Assembly (NCBI GenBank): GCA_965212135.1
Contig: OZ243044.1
Span: forward strand, 1,612,001 to 1,676,000
DNA: 64,000 nt
Direction of reading: 5' to 3'
Source: Bin75 sp965212135
GTDB lineage: Bacteria > Nitrospirota > Nitrospiria > Nitrospirales > UBA8639
The notes under the pieces: model-generated
Told to the model about the DNA's origin: nothing
Database searches by the model: none
Seen by the model: the letters and a program-made list of their open reading frames with translations, nothing else
Position numbers and translations under genes: made by a program
Part shown: positions 20,510 to 29,913 of the stretch, one piece after another
Position numbering within the stretch: position 1 is the stretch's first letter
Layout: each line of letters opens with the position of its first letter

Positions 20510-23500
20510 ATGAAATTGAAAACACTGCTTGTGTCCGGATTCAAATCCTTTCGTGACGCACGGCTTGATTTTCCCGAAGGCGTCACGGCGGTGGTGGGGC
20601 CCAATGGGGCCGGGAAAAGCAACGTTGTGGATGCCGTGTTATGGGTCCTGGGCGAGCAAAGCACCAAAGCGCTTCGCAGCGAGCGCATGGAGGACGTCAT
20701 TTTTAACGGGACGGAATCCTGTCAACCGCTGGGCATGGCGGAAGTCTCGCTGGTCGTCAGCGACGTGACAAGCCAGGAGTTGGAGTCTATCACCGGCGTG
20801 ATGGAGGCCTTGCCGGGGAACAAAGAGTTAATGGTCACGCGTCGGTTATACCGCGATGGAGAAAGCGAATATTCCATCAATAAAATCCCGTGCCGGCTCA
20901 AGGACGTTCGCGGCCTGTTTTGGGAAGCGCGGGCCGGCACCAAGGGGCATACGGTTATTGAACAGGGCAATATTGATCAAATTCTTTCCGGGTCCCCACA
21001 GGATCGTCGTTTGTTTATAGAGGAAACGGCGGGAATCGTTCGCTTCAAAAAACAAAAACTTGAAGCGCTTCGAAAACTCAAAACCACGCAACAAAACCTG
21101 GTTCGCGTTCGGGATATTATCGCCGAAGTGCACAAACAACTGCGGACTCTGGAACGGCAGGCGCGGCAAGCCGAACAATACCGGTCGCTGAAAGACGAAG
21201 CGCGCACCATCGAACTGCGACTCCTGAAGAACGATTTTGAAGACTTGCATCGCCGGCGGGCCGGCATTGAATCCGACCTGGCCGGGTTGGAGTCGCGGGA
21301 GTCCGAGCTCATGGCCGAGCAGGCCCGTTTGATGGCGGCGCATGAAGAAGTCAAGGCGACGCTGTTACGTGACGGGGAACTCGTCGGACAAACCCAGGAA
21401 GAGCTTCGACGGCTGGAAGTCGAAAGCGGGCAGGCGCTCAAAACCATGGAAGTGGAGCAAAGCCGCGCCGGCCTGTTTACCCAGCAGCGAACGCATGCGT
21501 TGGAAGAACAGACGCGTCTCTCGGCGGATGCCGAGCAGGCGGTGCGGGTCCTGGAGGACCTTCGGGAGCAGGTTCAACGCTCCGAAGAAACCATGACTCA
21601 AGCGACCGGACAATTGAAGGAACTGGAAACGCAAGCGCAGGCACAAACCGAGACGCGGGCCGCCGCCCAGACCCAGACCGAGCAAACCAGGCAATGCGTT
21701 TTCGACCGTGCCGTCGAACGTTCTCAAGCTGAATCGCATCTGGCAAATCTTGGTGTCAAACGGGAAGGGCTTCTGGTCCGCATCCGGGACGTGCAGGCCG
21801 GGCAGGATCAGTGCCGGCGGGAACAGGCGGAAGCCGAGGAGGCCGTGGCCGGGCAAAAAAATCAATTGCAGCACGTCACCCGGCATCTTGACGCCAATCG
21901 CGGAAAGCGTGACACGATGTCGGCCGCCATGACGGAACTTGAAGACCGTCTTCGAGAATTGGAGCAACAACGGAATCATGAACACACCGAACGCGTGGCG
22001 GCGGAATCGCGGCTGCACGCTTTGCAAGCGGTGCTTCAGGAAGAGTTCGGGTATCGGCAGGACCGGGAAAACCAGCCTTCCTTGCGAAACGTGTGCCAGG
22101 GGGTGAAGGAGGCGTTGGCTGAACGTGTGGACGTTCCGCAAGAGTACGAAGTCGCCATCGAGGCGGTGTTGGGAGAACATATTCGCGCCTGGGTGGTGCA
22201 AGGGGTTGAGACGATTCCGCAAGCTCTTGAGTTTTTGAAGGAACAGGGGCTGGGCCGCGGCACCTTTGTGGCCGCGCAGCCGTTCTCTTTTTCCGAGTCG
22301 TTCCCCGAGTCGTGGTCTGTCCTTCGAAACGCGCAGGGGGTGCTGGGCCGCGCCGTTGACCTGATTGCCGTTCCCGAAGATCTCAAAGGTGTCTGGCACT
22401 GTCTGTTAGGGAGGGTGGTGCTGGTGGAGACGCTCACGGACAGCCTGTCCGCGATGCGGTACGTCGTGTCCGCGGACCGTGACGGCGTGCTGTTGGTGAC
22501 GAGAAACGGCGAGGTGATTGATCCACGAGGCATCGTGACCGGTGGTGGTTCCGGCGACGCAAGCGGGTTGCTTCAACGGCGGCGTGAAGTCCGGTTGTTG
22601 GAGCAGAGCGTGTCCTCGATGGGACGGCGCCTTGCCGAGCATGACGGTCGGCAACAAACCGTACGGGAACAGTGTGAGACCCATAAGCGGGAGCTGCACA
22701 CACTGGAAGCCTCCCTGAAAGAATCCGAAATGCGGCAACTCGCGGCTGAAAAAGAAACCGCCGCTCTTGAGAGTCGCCTGAAAGATTTCAATCAACGGTG
22801 GAATGCGAATCAAAGCGAACTGGATTCGTGCCGGCAGGAACTCGCTCACGTGCAAGAGGACGAGGTGCTGGCTCGAAACCGCCTGGGAGAGATCGAGCGG
22901 CGACAGCGTGAAGAAGAACGGCGGTTGGAAGAGCTGACCACGCATCTGCGAGCATTAGAAGAAGAAACGGGTGTGCTCTCTCATCGGCTGACGGAGGCGC
23001 GGCTCACGTTCACCACGTACCGGGAACGCCATGACCGGGCACAGGCTGATTCAAACCGCTTGCAAGCCGAGGAGCAGGGCCGGCGCGCGCGGCTTGAGAG
23101 TCTTGCGGAACAGATTGCGTCCCTTCAGACGCAGACCCTCAAGAGCCGGGAAGCCTGTCAACAAGCGGATTCGGTGTTTCGGGACCTGGAAGAAAAAAAG
23201 ACGGCCCTGGAGCGTCAGCGTTGTACCGTCGAAGAGCGGCATACAACAGGGTTGCAACAAAGCCGGGAATATGAACATCGCCTTAGTGACAATCAAAAAC
23301 AGCATGCCTCGGCCAGGGACGCGCGAGGAGAATCGGACGTTCAGCTTGCTGAAATCCGAACGCGCATTCAAACCATCGAGGAAACCGTCAGCGGCACCTA
23401 TGGGGAATCTCTGGACGTCGGTGAGGCGGGCCTTGTGCCGTCGGAGGATGGCCGGGAGCCTGAAGCCGTCCCGGACCTTGAGTCCGCAACCGAAGGCCCC

Positions 23501-24175
23501 GAGGCGTGGCGGGAAAGGCTACAGACGGTTCGGGCCGGGATGGATCGCATGGGGCCGCTGAATTTAGCCGCGATTGACGAGCATCGGGAACTGAACGAGC
23601 GGCATCAATTTCTCACCAGGCAGGAAGAGGACTTGTCTGAATCCATACAATCTCTTCAAGAAATTATTGAGCGCCTCAATCGAACGACGCATCAAATGTT
23701 TCGGGAGGCGTTTGAGGCGATTCAGGAAAAGTTCAAGGAAGTCTTTTCGGCCTTGTTTGCCGGGGGCAAGGCGGAGTTGGTGTTGGTGCAGCCCGATTCG
23801 GAAGAGGACGGCGACGTGCCGGAGGACCCCGGCGTTGATATTGTGGCCCAGCCTCCGGGAAAACGCCTGAAAAACCTGACGATGTTATCCGGCGGCGAAA
23901 AAGCCCTGACCGTACTGGCCCTGATGTTTGCGAGCTTTCTGACCAAGCCGTCGCCGTTTTGTATTTTGGACGAGGTTGACGCCCCGTTGGATGAACCCAA
24001 TGTGATCCGGTTTGCCCGATTCCTGACGCAGTTGACGCCGCTTTCACAATTCCTTGTGATCACGCACAACAAACGCACGATGGAAGTGGCGAATTCCCTG
24101 TTCGGGGTGACGATGGAGGAACCCGGCGTCTCGAAATTCGTGTCTGTGCGAATCGCGGATTTAGAGAAGGTGTAA
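20510..24175 (+). CDS. smc: Chromosome segregation ATPase SMC
   Basis: 1221 residues from ATG 20510 (MKLKTLLVSGFKSF); an upstream TTG at 20456 would add an atypical extension. Walker A is at about 30-38 (GPNGAGKSN), coiled coils run from about 160 to 500 and 670 to 1000, a hinge domain lies between (about 510-660, including EVAIEAVLGEH), and the C-terminal head has LSGGEKAL and the Walker B region FCILDEVDAPLDE. SMC dimers organise and separate replicated chromosomes with ScpA and ScpB, which are not in the window. Length is normal. Confidence 0.96.
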   Translation: MKLKTLLVSGFKSFRDARLDFPEGVTAVVGPNGAGKSNVVDAVLWVLGEQSTKALRSERMEDVIFNGTESCQPLGMAEVSLVVSDVTSQELESITGVMEALPGNKELMVTRRLYRDGESEYSINKIPCRLKDVRGLFWEARAGTKGHTVIEQGNIDQILSGSPQDRRLFIEETAGIVRFKKQKLEALRKLKTTQQNLVRVRDIIAEVHKQLRTLERQARQAEQYRSLKDEARTIELRLLKNDFEDLHRRRAGIESDLAGLESRESELMAEQARLMAAHEEVKATLLRDGELVGQTQEELRRLEVESGQALKTMEVEQSRAGLFTQQRTHALEEQTRLSADAEQAVRVLEDLREQVQRSEETMTQATGQLKELETQAQAQTETRAAAQTQTEQTRQCVFDRAVERSQAESHLANLGVKREGLLVRIRDVQAGQDQCRREQAEAEEAVAGQKNQLQHVTRHLDANRGKRDTMSAAMTELEDRLRELEQQRNHEHTERVAAESRLHALQAVLQEEFGYRQDRENQPSLRNVCQGVKEALAERVDVPQEYEVAIEAVLGEHIRAWVVQGVETIPQALEFLKEQGLGRGTFVAAQPFSFSESFPESWSVLRNAQGVLGRAVDLIAVPEDLKGVWHCLLGRVVLVETLTDSLSAMRYVVSADRDGVLLVTRNGEVIDPRGIVTGGGSGDASGLLQRRREVRLLEQSVSSMGRRLAEHDGRQQTVREQCETHKRELHTLEASLKESEMRQLAAEKETAALESRLKDFNQRWNANQSELDSCRQELAHVQEDEVLARNRLGEIERRQREEERRLEELTTHLRALEEETGVLSHRLTEARLTFTTYRERHDRAQADSNRLQAEEQGRRARLESLAEQIASLQTQTLKSREACQQADSVFRDLEEKKTALERQRCTVEERHTTGLQQSREYEHRLSDNQKQHASARDARGESDVQLAEIRTRIQTIEETVSGTYGESLDVGEAGLVPSEDGREPEAVPDLESATEGPEAWRERLQTVRAGMDRMGPLNLAAIDEHRELNERHQFLTRQEEDLSESIQSLQEIIERLNRTTHQMFREAFEAIQEKFKEVFSALFAGGKAELVLVQPDSEEDGDVPEDPGVDIVAQPPGKRLKNLTMLSGGEKALTVLALMFASFLTKPSPFCILDEVDAPLDEPNVIRFARFLTQLTPLSQFLVITHNKRTMEVANSLFGVTMEEPGVSKFVSVRIADLEKV

Positions 24176-24195
24176 GGCCGGGTGGCCGCACGCAA

Positions 24196-24543
24196 TTAGT
24201 TGCGTACGCCGCTCCAGACTTTCTCGGGATCAATCTCTTTCTCGGGATTCAGGACTTTGGCTTTTTCGAGCAAGACGTCGGTGGTTTCAGGGACTTCCGG
24301 ATCAGACACGCAACAGTCGTCAACCGGGCAGACGGCCGCACATTGGGGTTCGTCAAAATGCCCGACGCATTCGGTGCAGCGTTCGTGGGTAATCACGTAC
24401 ACCGTATCCCCGTCGCCTTGGCCTTCGCCCACCTTGTTGCCCTTGTCTTCCGCGGCGCTTCGCGTTTCAAAGATGGCCTCGTTCGGGCATTCCGGCAGAC
24501 AGGCTCCGCAATTGATACATTCTTCGGTTATCAATAATGCCAT
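24196..24543 (-). CDS. YfhL-like 2[4Fe-4S] ferredoxin
   Basis: 115 residues from ATG 24543, with AAAGGAGG upstream; a start at 24585 has no such site. The first cluster motif is C9-x2-C12-x2-C15-x3-C19-P, and a second set follows as RCTECVGHFDEPQCAAVCP, with the eight-residue insertion typical of YfhL/Alvin-type ferredoxins. A linker rich in Gly and Asp (about 29-45) separates the two. It would carry low-potential electrons in the cytosol; its partner is not evident. Convergent with smc, 20 bases apart. Confidence 0.9.
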   Translation of the reverse strand: MALLITEECINCGACLPECPNEAIFETRSAAEDKGNKVGEGQGDGDTVYVITHERCTECVGHFDEPQCAAVCPVDDCCVSDPEVPETTDVLLEKAKVLNPEKEIDPEKVWSGVRN

Positions 24544-24656
24544 AAATCCTCCTTTATCGAGTGAACGACAGATTTCAAAACACAAGCAAGCCGGTCACGA
24601 TGATTCCATTTTATGCACCATGGAATATTGAGTCAACGGGACAGAAGGCCTAGGGC

Positions 24657-25463
24657 CTAAGCCATTTGGACTGCGCGGTTTTCGGCTGACAGGTCATAAT
24701 CCCATCCTTGGACAAGGCATGGCCGGTCCGCCATCGCCAAGGCTCCCCGGAACCCCGTTTCCAGAGGGAGATCCACAAGGGCCCAGTGGGCAACGTCGGC
24801 GGATGGCTCCCGAACGTGTAGAATACGAGGCGGGTCGTCGGGGGTAAAAGAAACCGTCAGATGCTTCAAGGGAAACACCAGCCCTTTGCCCGTGGCTTTG
24901 ACCAACGCCTCTTTTCTGGTCCAGCACGTCAGAAATGCCGCCCGTTGTTCGGCCTGGGGGAGTGCCTGAAACATCGTGAATTCTTCGGGACTGCAGATGC
25001 GTTCGGCCAGCATGCGGTAATCCGCGTGGTTCCGGCCGCCTTCAAGATCAATCCCGACTTCACAATCCCCGGACACGGCATACACGGCGACATGTTGCGA
25101 ATGGGCCACGTTAAAATGAAGCGCGGGACTTGCCGGATATTGCAGAAACGGTTTTCCATGGGGTCCCAATCCAAAACGGATGTCCCCCGGGGGCGTCCGG
25201 AGATAGCGGCCGAGAATGTGGCGCAGAATGCCGCGTGCCGCCGTAAAGCGTTCCCGGTGCCTGGGTATTTTCAAACGCCGCGCTCGTTCGCGTTCGTCCT
25301 GACTCAAGGTGTCCCGGTACAGGTGAAGCCGTGCGGGGGAACTGTCCAGCGTCCCGCGCCACACGTGCACGTGACCGGGGGACAGAACGGTCTCCTGTTG
25401 AGGAATCTTCCAAAAGGAAGGGGACGGAGAGGCCGGCGGGGGCAGGGCGCGGTCGCGGCTCAT
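24657..25463 (-). CDS. 4'-phosphopantetheinyl transferase, Sfp type
   Basis: 268 residues from ATG 25463. The magnesium and CoA-binding motifs of Sfp-type enzymes are present: VGIDLEGGRN and WTRKEALVKATGKGL, plus FNVAHS for the histidine near the substrate. The enzyme transfers phosphopantetheine from CoA to carrier proteins; an Sfp type often serves polyketide or nonribosomal peptide synthases, but can also act on ACP. No synthase genes are nearby. In the same frame the reading frame extends to 25823, but that part overlaps the opposite-strand transporter and looks non-coding. Confidence 0.88.
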   Translation of the reverse strand: MSRDRALPPPASPSPSFWKIPQQETVLSPGHVHVWRGTLDSSPARLHLYRDTLSQDERERARRLKIPRHRERFTAARGILRHILGRYLRTPPGDIRFGLGPHGKPFLQYPASPALHFNVAHSQHVAVYAVSGDCEVGIDLEGGRNHADYRMLAERICSPEEFTMFQALPQAEQRAAFLTCWTRKEALVKATGKGLVFPLKHLTVSFTPDDPPRILHVREPSADVAHWALVDLPLETGFRGALAMADRPCLVQGWDYDLSAENRAVQMA

Positions 25464-25575
25464 ACCCGACTCATGACGAAGCCCGGGGAAACATGGTGTT
25501 GGCGATCCATCAGTGTTTCGGAAACGCAGAGGACGAAACGACATTGTACAGGGAAACCGGCAGGTTGAGGCAACG

Positions 25576-26517
25576 TTGAACAGACCCAAAGAATCATCGG
25601 CGTATGCCGCGTTAACCACGGCCGCGGTCGTGTGGGGCGGCTCGATTGTGGCGCAGAAAGTGGCCTTGGGCGCCTTCTCCGCCGTGGAAGTGTCGGTGTT
25701 TCGGGGGATCGGCGCGTTGTGTATTCTGGTGCCGTTGTGGTGGTGGCAAGACCGGTCCCGCACGCGTGTGACCGCCCGTGACCTCGCGGCGCTTATGGCC
25801 CTGGGACTGGCCGTGCTCGGCAATCATCTCCTCGTCCTGTACGGGCTTCAGTCCATCGGAGCCGGCGCCGCCGGCGTGATTATCGGGGCCGGCCCGGCCA
25901 TTACCGCCTTGCTTTCCTCATTGATGCTACGCGACATGCCGTTTCGCCGAGTCTGGGTTGGGTGTGCGGTGTCGTTTATCGGGGTGGCCTTTGTCTCGGG
26001 CGGCACCGCCACGGCGACGGGCGGAGCGAACCCCATGCTCGGCGGCGGGTTGGTCGTCCTGGCTCTGTTCAGTTGGGCCTTCTACACCATCGGGAGCCGT
26101 TGGGTGATGGAGAGGCTGTCGCCGCTGACGGTGAACTGGACGACACTCTTCATCTCCATCATCCTGCAAATTCCGTTACTGTGGATGGCCCCCAAAGTAC
26201 TGGAGGCGGGAATCGGGAGTATCCCGTCCGCCGGATGGGCGGCGTTGGTGTACGTCATCGTCTTTGCCACCGCGCTCGGGCAGCAGGCATGGCTCTATGG
26301 GGTGTCAGGGCTTGGGCCTTCCCGTGCCGGCGTGTTTATCAATTTGATTCCCGTGTCCGCCCTGTTATTGTCCCTTGCCATCCTCGGAGAATCCCTGGAC
26401 CCGGTCAATCTGCTGGGCATTGGATTCGTCCTGGGCGGCGTCTGGCTGGTCAACCGCTCCGCGGGCCGCGGACGGACGGGCGCGGATTCGGAACAAGGTT
26501 GCTCAAAACCTTCGTGA
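25576..26517 (+). CDS. DMT-superfamily (EamA) transporter
   Basis: About 313 residues with ten hydrophobic helices arranged as two EamA repeats, the usual layout of drug/metabolite exporters. I favour TTG 25576 (NRPKESSAYAAL) as start; GTG 25513 is the alternative and would add 21 basic residues before the first helix. Family members move amino acids, nucleobases or other small metabolites across the inner membrane; no substrate can be read from sequence. Divergent from the phosphopantetheinyl transferase gene, 112 bases away. Confidence 0.85.
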   Translation: MNRPKESSAYAALTTAAVVWGGSIVAQKVALGAFSAVEVSVFRGIGALCILVPLWWWQDRSRTRVTARDLAALMALGLAVLGNHLLVLYGLQSIGAGAAGVIIGAGPAITALLSSLMLRDMPFRRVWVGCAVSFIGVAFVSGGTATATGGANPMLGGGLVVLALFSWAFYTIGSRWVMERLSPLTVNWTTLFISIILQIPLLWMAPKVLEAGIGSIPSAGWAALVYVIVFATALGQQAWLYGVSGLGPSRAGVFINLIPVSALLLSLAILGESLDPVNLLGIGFVLGGVWLVNRSAGRGRTGADSEQGCSKPS

Positions 26518-26599
26518 ATGGGATGATGAAGGCACGAAGGCCGGCACGGTCGGTTACCGATGAGGCGTGAATGGCATGGGAGAGAAAGGTCCAAGCGCA

Positions 26600-26992
26600 A
26601 TGCTGGAAGAGCGAATTCAGGAAGTCACGCTGGCCAACGAGGAATTTTACCGCGCCTTTGAAAGCCTGGATATCGGCAAAATGGATAAAATCTGGGCGCA
26701 GAAGGAATATGTGACGTGCATCCATCCGGGCTGGAGTATCAAGGAAGGGTGGCCGAAGGTTCGGGATTCATGGGTGGTCATTTTCAACAACGTCTTTTCC
26801 ATGAGCTTTGCCCTGTCGGACGTGCAAATCCAGGTCGCCGCCGACGTGGCCTGGGTGACGTGTACGGAAAATATCACGAGTCGGCATGGAGATAACACGC
26901 AAAACAGCCGTGTGGTGGCGACCAATCTGTATGAACGGATGGATGAAAGCTGGAAGATTATCCATCACCACGGCTCGCCGTTGATGGAATAG
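26600..26992 (+). CDS. SnoaL-like/NTF2-fold protein
   Basis: 130 residues from ATG 26600 (ATG 26576 and GTG 26567 are alternatives). The pattern EEFYRAFESLDIGKMDKIWA, then CIHPGW, and a final WKIIHHHGSPL is that of SnoaL_3/DUF4440 single-domain proteins, which fold as an open cone with a ligand pocket. Members include isomerases and proteins of unknown role; the buried histidines here could line a pocket. Conserved stand-alone versions are common in bacteria, with no defined function. It follows the transporter but with an 82-base gap. Confidence 0.75.
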   Translation: MLEERIQEVTLANEEFYRAFESLDIGKMDKIWAQKEYVTCIHPGWSIKEGWPKVRDSWVVIFNNVFSMSFALSDVQIQVAADVAWVTCTENITSRHGDNTQNSRVVATNLYERMDESWKIIHHHGSPLME

Positions 26993-27013
26993 CGGAATCG
27001 TCAATGACGGCGG

Positions 27014-27223
27014 TTAGCTGGTGAAAGTGTTTTGCCAGCTTTCGACAATCGCGTCGCGTTCCACCATGGTCATGCCGTTGTATTTCCGGAACATCCCCTT
27101 GCCGCCCGTTTTGCGCCGCCAAGTCACAAAATCCGAAAAATGGTCTCTGCAGACGACCCCCGTTCCGACCGGCGCATAGCCCTCGTTCGCACATCCCTCA
27201 ATCATACAGTGTTGCGTAGTCAT
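27014..27223 (-). CDS. Small Cys-rich protein, probable zinc-binding
   Basis: 69 residues from ATG 27223, with GGAGG properly placed upstream. Cys6 and Cys11 followed by Cys25 and His28 (CRDH) suggest a single metal site, with a basic C-terminal half (TWRRKTGGKGMFRKYNG). I do not recognise the family. The good ribosome site and codon quality argue that it is real. Nothing in the neighbourhood indicates its task. Confidence 0.6.
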   Translation of the reverse strand: MTTQHCMIEGCANEGYAPVGTGVVCRDHFSDFVTWRRKTGGKGMFRKYNGMTMVERDAIVESWQNTFTS

Positions 27224-27392
27224 GCCGTTGGCTCCTCCGAAATAGTCTGGTGCCAGTATGCGAAACGGGCATGTGGAATTGCAAGAGTGCGCCGCCGGAC
27301 TTGCATTTTTCCCGACCGTCCGGCTATCGTAGGCGACGAGGTGATTGAACGAAACGCGTGTTCTGATTGAATTTTGAAAAGGAGAGTGACTT

Positions 27393-27863
27393 GTGCCAAC
27401 GGCAAAAGAAGTCTTTGACAGCATAAAAAAAGCGGCTCTGGCGGCGACGGGGATGGATGAAAGTGCCCTGCAAATTGATTATGACGCCCTGGAAAAGAAA
27501 ATCGCGGCGGCGCTGGGTAACCGAAAAGTCGAGCAATTTCATATCAATCAATATCTGCCCGAAGGATACGAAGATCAGGGACGCTTCAATGCCATCGTCG
27601 TGACGGGGGGCAACGTGGTGTATGACATGGTCATTGGCGACAACTATTTTCGCCATGACATTTTTGCCGCCCGCGACCTGAACAAAATTCAAAGCATTGA
27701 CGGCATCTATAAAGACCAGGAAAAGCGCGAAGAAATCCCCTTCTTAAGTTTGCGACTCCAGCACGGCGACGAAGCGCATATTCTCCTGGGCCTGGATGAT
27801 GCGCAGCGGACGACGATTTTTGCCATCGGCGCCAGACTGTCGCTGGCGCGCCATCCTGAGTAA
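27393..27863 (+). CDS. Conserved-looking cytosolic protein of unknown function
   Basis: 156 residues from GTG 27393, with AAAAGGAGAG seven bases ahead. No signal peptide, membrane segment or cofactor motif. The N-terminal third is helical and charged; the rest is predicted mixed strand and helix (FNAIVVTGGNVVYDMVIGDNY, IPFLSLRLQHGDEAHILLGL), resembling a PH-like or small sensory fold by eye. I do not recognise it. It stands alone between small genes. Confidence 0.65.
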   Translation: MPTAKEVFDSIKKAALAATGMDESALQIDYDALEKKIAAALGNRKVEQFHINQYLPEGYEDQGRFNAIVVTGGNVVYDMVIGDNYFRHDIFAARDLNKIQSIDGIYKDQEKREEIPFLSLRLQHGDEAHILLGLDDAQRTTIFAIGARLSLARHPE

Positions 27864-27943
27864 GATCCCGTCCCGCGTGAACGACGCATTTCCGCCTTGC
27901 ACAACGGGTGTGGAGCGAAAAGCAGGGAAGGGGTCGATCAGCC

Positions 27944-29041
27944 CTACCCCGCCGTATAAAACGGCAACGCCCGCACAACGGCAGACCGCCGCTGCCCGTT
28001 AATTTCCACGTTGAGGGCGGTGCCGGGGGCGGAAAAATCACGGAGGGGGAATCCCAACGCGATGGTGGCGTTGAGGGTGGGGGAGTGAGTGGCACTGCTG
28101 ATCCAGCCGACTTCCCGGTCTTCGCTGAACACTTTGGCATGGGCTGGGGGAATCCCGTTTTCCTGCGCGTCAATGACCAATCCCACCAGCCGCCGTTTGA
28201 CGTTGCCGTATGTGTCCATGCGGGCGACGACTTCCTGACCGGGGTAGCACCCCTTGCTCAAGCTGAAGGCTTTGCCTTCCAGGTTGGCTTCGGGGGGCAC
28301 AATCTGGTCATTCACGTCCGGTCCCAGTTTGGGAATGCCGGCTTCAATGCGCAGGGATTCTCGCGCCTGCGTCCCGACGGCGCGCAGGTCAAAGGTTTTC
28401 CCGGCTTCCCACACCCGTTGCCAGACCTGCTCCAGGGCGTCGCGGGGCGCGAAAATTTCCACGTCACATTCGCCGGTTTCCTGCGTGCGGGCCAGCAGGA
28501 TTGATTGCCCGTTCAGGTCGTGAGTCAGGAATGACCCGGCGGGCACGTCGGCGACGGCGAGACCCAACGCTTGTTGAAGCAGGGGCGGCGCCTTTGGGCC
28601 GCCGACCAGCAGAATGCCCCAGGTGTCCACGCAATTCTGCATTTTGGCTTTGGTGCCGTAGAGAAGAAATTTTTTGAACGCCTGATACGTGGCGTCTCCC
28701 ACTTCCCCCATGTCTTCCACGAACAGGGATTCCTCCAGCCGATAGACTCGAAAGTAACTCAACATCTTGCCTTTGTGCGACAGAAACCCGGAAGGCAGCC
28801 ACTGGCCGGGTTGGAGGGGCAGAATGTCGTTGCTGATGATGCTTTGGAGCCAGGTGACACGGTCGTCTCCCGTGATCCGCAGCGTGCCGCGGTGCGAGAG
28901 ATCGGCCATCCCCACGCCCTGCCGCACCGCGTGATGTTCCGCGACGGGGTCGCCATAGTGGGCCGGCATGTCCCAGTCTCCGACGGGGGCAAAGTGCGCG
29001 CCCAGTTGTTCATGGTTGGTATGGAGCGCGGATTGTTTCAT
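27944..29041 (-). CDS. ygfZ: Folate-binding YgfZ/GcvT-like protein
   Basis: 365 residues from ATG 29041; the frame continues to 29266 but that stretch overlaps the next gene's upstream region. The signature KGCYPGQE, near residue 235, defines YgfZ (IbaG/COG0354) proteins, which use tetrahydrofolate to help repair or assemble certain iron-sulfur enzymes. The N-terminal aminomethyltransferase-like domain (GMADLSHRG, LQSIISNDI) and a C-terminal barrel (LVGLVID) are both present. True glycine-cleavage T protein lacks the KGCYxGQE motif, so I prefer YgfZ. Confidence 0.85.
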   Translation of the reverse strand: MKQSALHTNHEQLGAHFAPVGDWDMPAHYGDPVAEHHAVRQGVGMADLSHRGTLRITGDDRVTWLQSIISNDILPLQPGQWLPSGFLSHKGKMLSYFRVYRLEESLFVEDMGEVGDATYQAFKKFLLYGTKAKMQNCVDTWGILLVGGPKAPPLLQQALGLAVADVPAGSFLTHDLNGQSILLARTQETGECDVEIFAPRDALEQVWQRVWEAGKTFDLRAVGTQARESLRIEAGIPKLGPDVNDQIVPPEANLEGKAFSLSKGCYPGQEVVARMDTYGNVKRRLVGLVIDAQENGIPPAHAKVFSEDREVGWISSATHSPTLNATIALGFPLRDFSAPGTALNVEINGQRRSAVVRALPFYTAG

Positions 29042-29249
29042 ATCACGATGGGCGAGGATGGTGGCTTTGAGATTAGGGACGTCATGCCCCTTTTCTACAG
29101 CGATTGCCTCTCCTCGTGCAACCCCCGCTTCGCCGCCGGAGATGGAGACCGCGCGGGGTGTGCGCCTCCGCGGATAGTGGTATTGACCGGTGATTTGCCA
29201 TACAATGGAAATGTCCGGCATGGGTGTTTGGCACAAGGAGGAGGCTGAC

Positions 29250-29798
29250 ATGAATCGTTTCGCCATGGGTGGGGTGTTGTGCGCGGTCTGTTTGTTGGCG
29301 GGTATGGCGGCGCCGTCGGGCGACCTGCGGGCGGATTTGACGGCCCGGCCGCTGCCGCCGTTTTCTTCATCGCAGCCGCAGGACTGGATTCACTCAAAGC
29401 CGCTGCAACCGGCGGACCTGAAGGGCAAGGTGGTGTTGCTGTATTTCTGGACGTTTGACTGCTGGAATTCTTACCGCTCGTTCCCGTGGTTGCTGGATCT
29501 GGAGCGGGAGTTCGCTCCTCTGGGGCTGCAAGTGGTGGGCATTCATACCCCGGAAATGGAGCATGAAAAGCTGCGGGGCAATCTGGAAGCGAAAGTCAGA
29601 CAGTTCAACGTGACGCATCCGGTGATGATGGACAACGATTTCCGGTACTGGAGAACCATGGGCAATCACGCCTGGCCCACGTTTTACCTGATCGCCCGCG
29701 ACGGCACGATCCGATACACCATGGTGGGGGAGACGCATCGTGGCGACAGGAACGCGGAGCGATTTGAGACGGCGCTGGCCGAGTTGGTTCGCCAGTGA
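29250..29798 (+). CDS. Exported TlpA-like redoxin with CxxS active site
   Basis: 182 residues from ATG 29250, preceded by AAGGAGGAGG. A signal peptide (about 1-28) leads to a thioredoxin-like domain of the DipZ/TlpA subgroup (VVLLYFWTFDCWNSYRSFPWL, then WPTFYLI with the cis-proline). The active site is C71-W-N-S74: the resolving cysteine is replaced by serine. Such monothiol redoxins cannot make an internal disulfide and may act as isomerase or adduct-forming enzymes instead of reductases. Periplasmic location is inferred from the signal. Confidence 0.85.
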   Translation: MNRFAMGGVLCAVCLLAGMAAPSGDLRADLTARPLPPFSSSQPQDWIHSKPLQPADLKGKVVLLYFWTFDCWNSYRSFPWLLDLEREFAPLGLQVVGIHTPEMEHEKLRGNLEAKVRQFNVTHPVMMDNDFRYWRTMGNHAWPTFYLIARDGTIRYTMVGETHRGDRNAERFETALAELVRQ

Positions 29799-29913
29799 GA
29801 CACACGAGACGGACGCGACACGCATCGCGCCTTTGAGACAACGCCGCCGGACCCCGGCATCGCGCACGGGTCGGATCACCGGCGCTGCGGTTGCGAGAGA
29901 AGCGCGGACGGTT

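Noticed and set aside
21365..22399. Minus-strand open frame opposite smc
   Set aside because: Antisense of coiled-coil coding sequence; no family features.
25464..25823. Upstream extension of the phosphopantetheinyl transferase frame
   Set aside because: The added residues are low-complexity, overlap the opposite-strand transporter and are not part of the enzyme family; the ATG at 25463 fits better.
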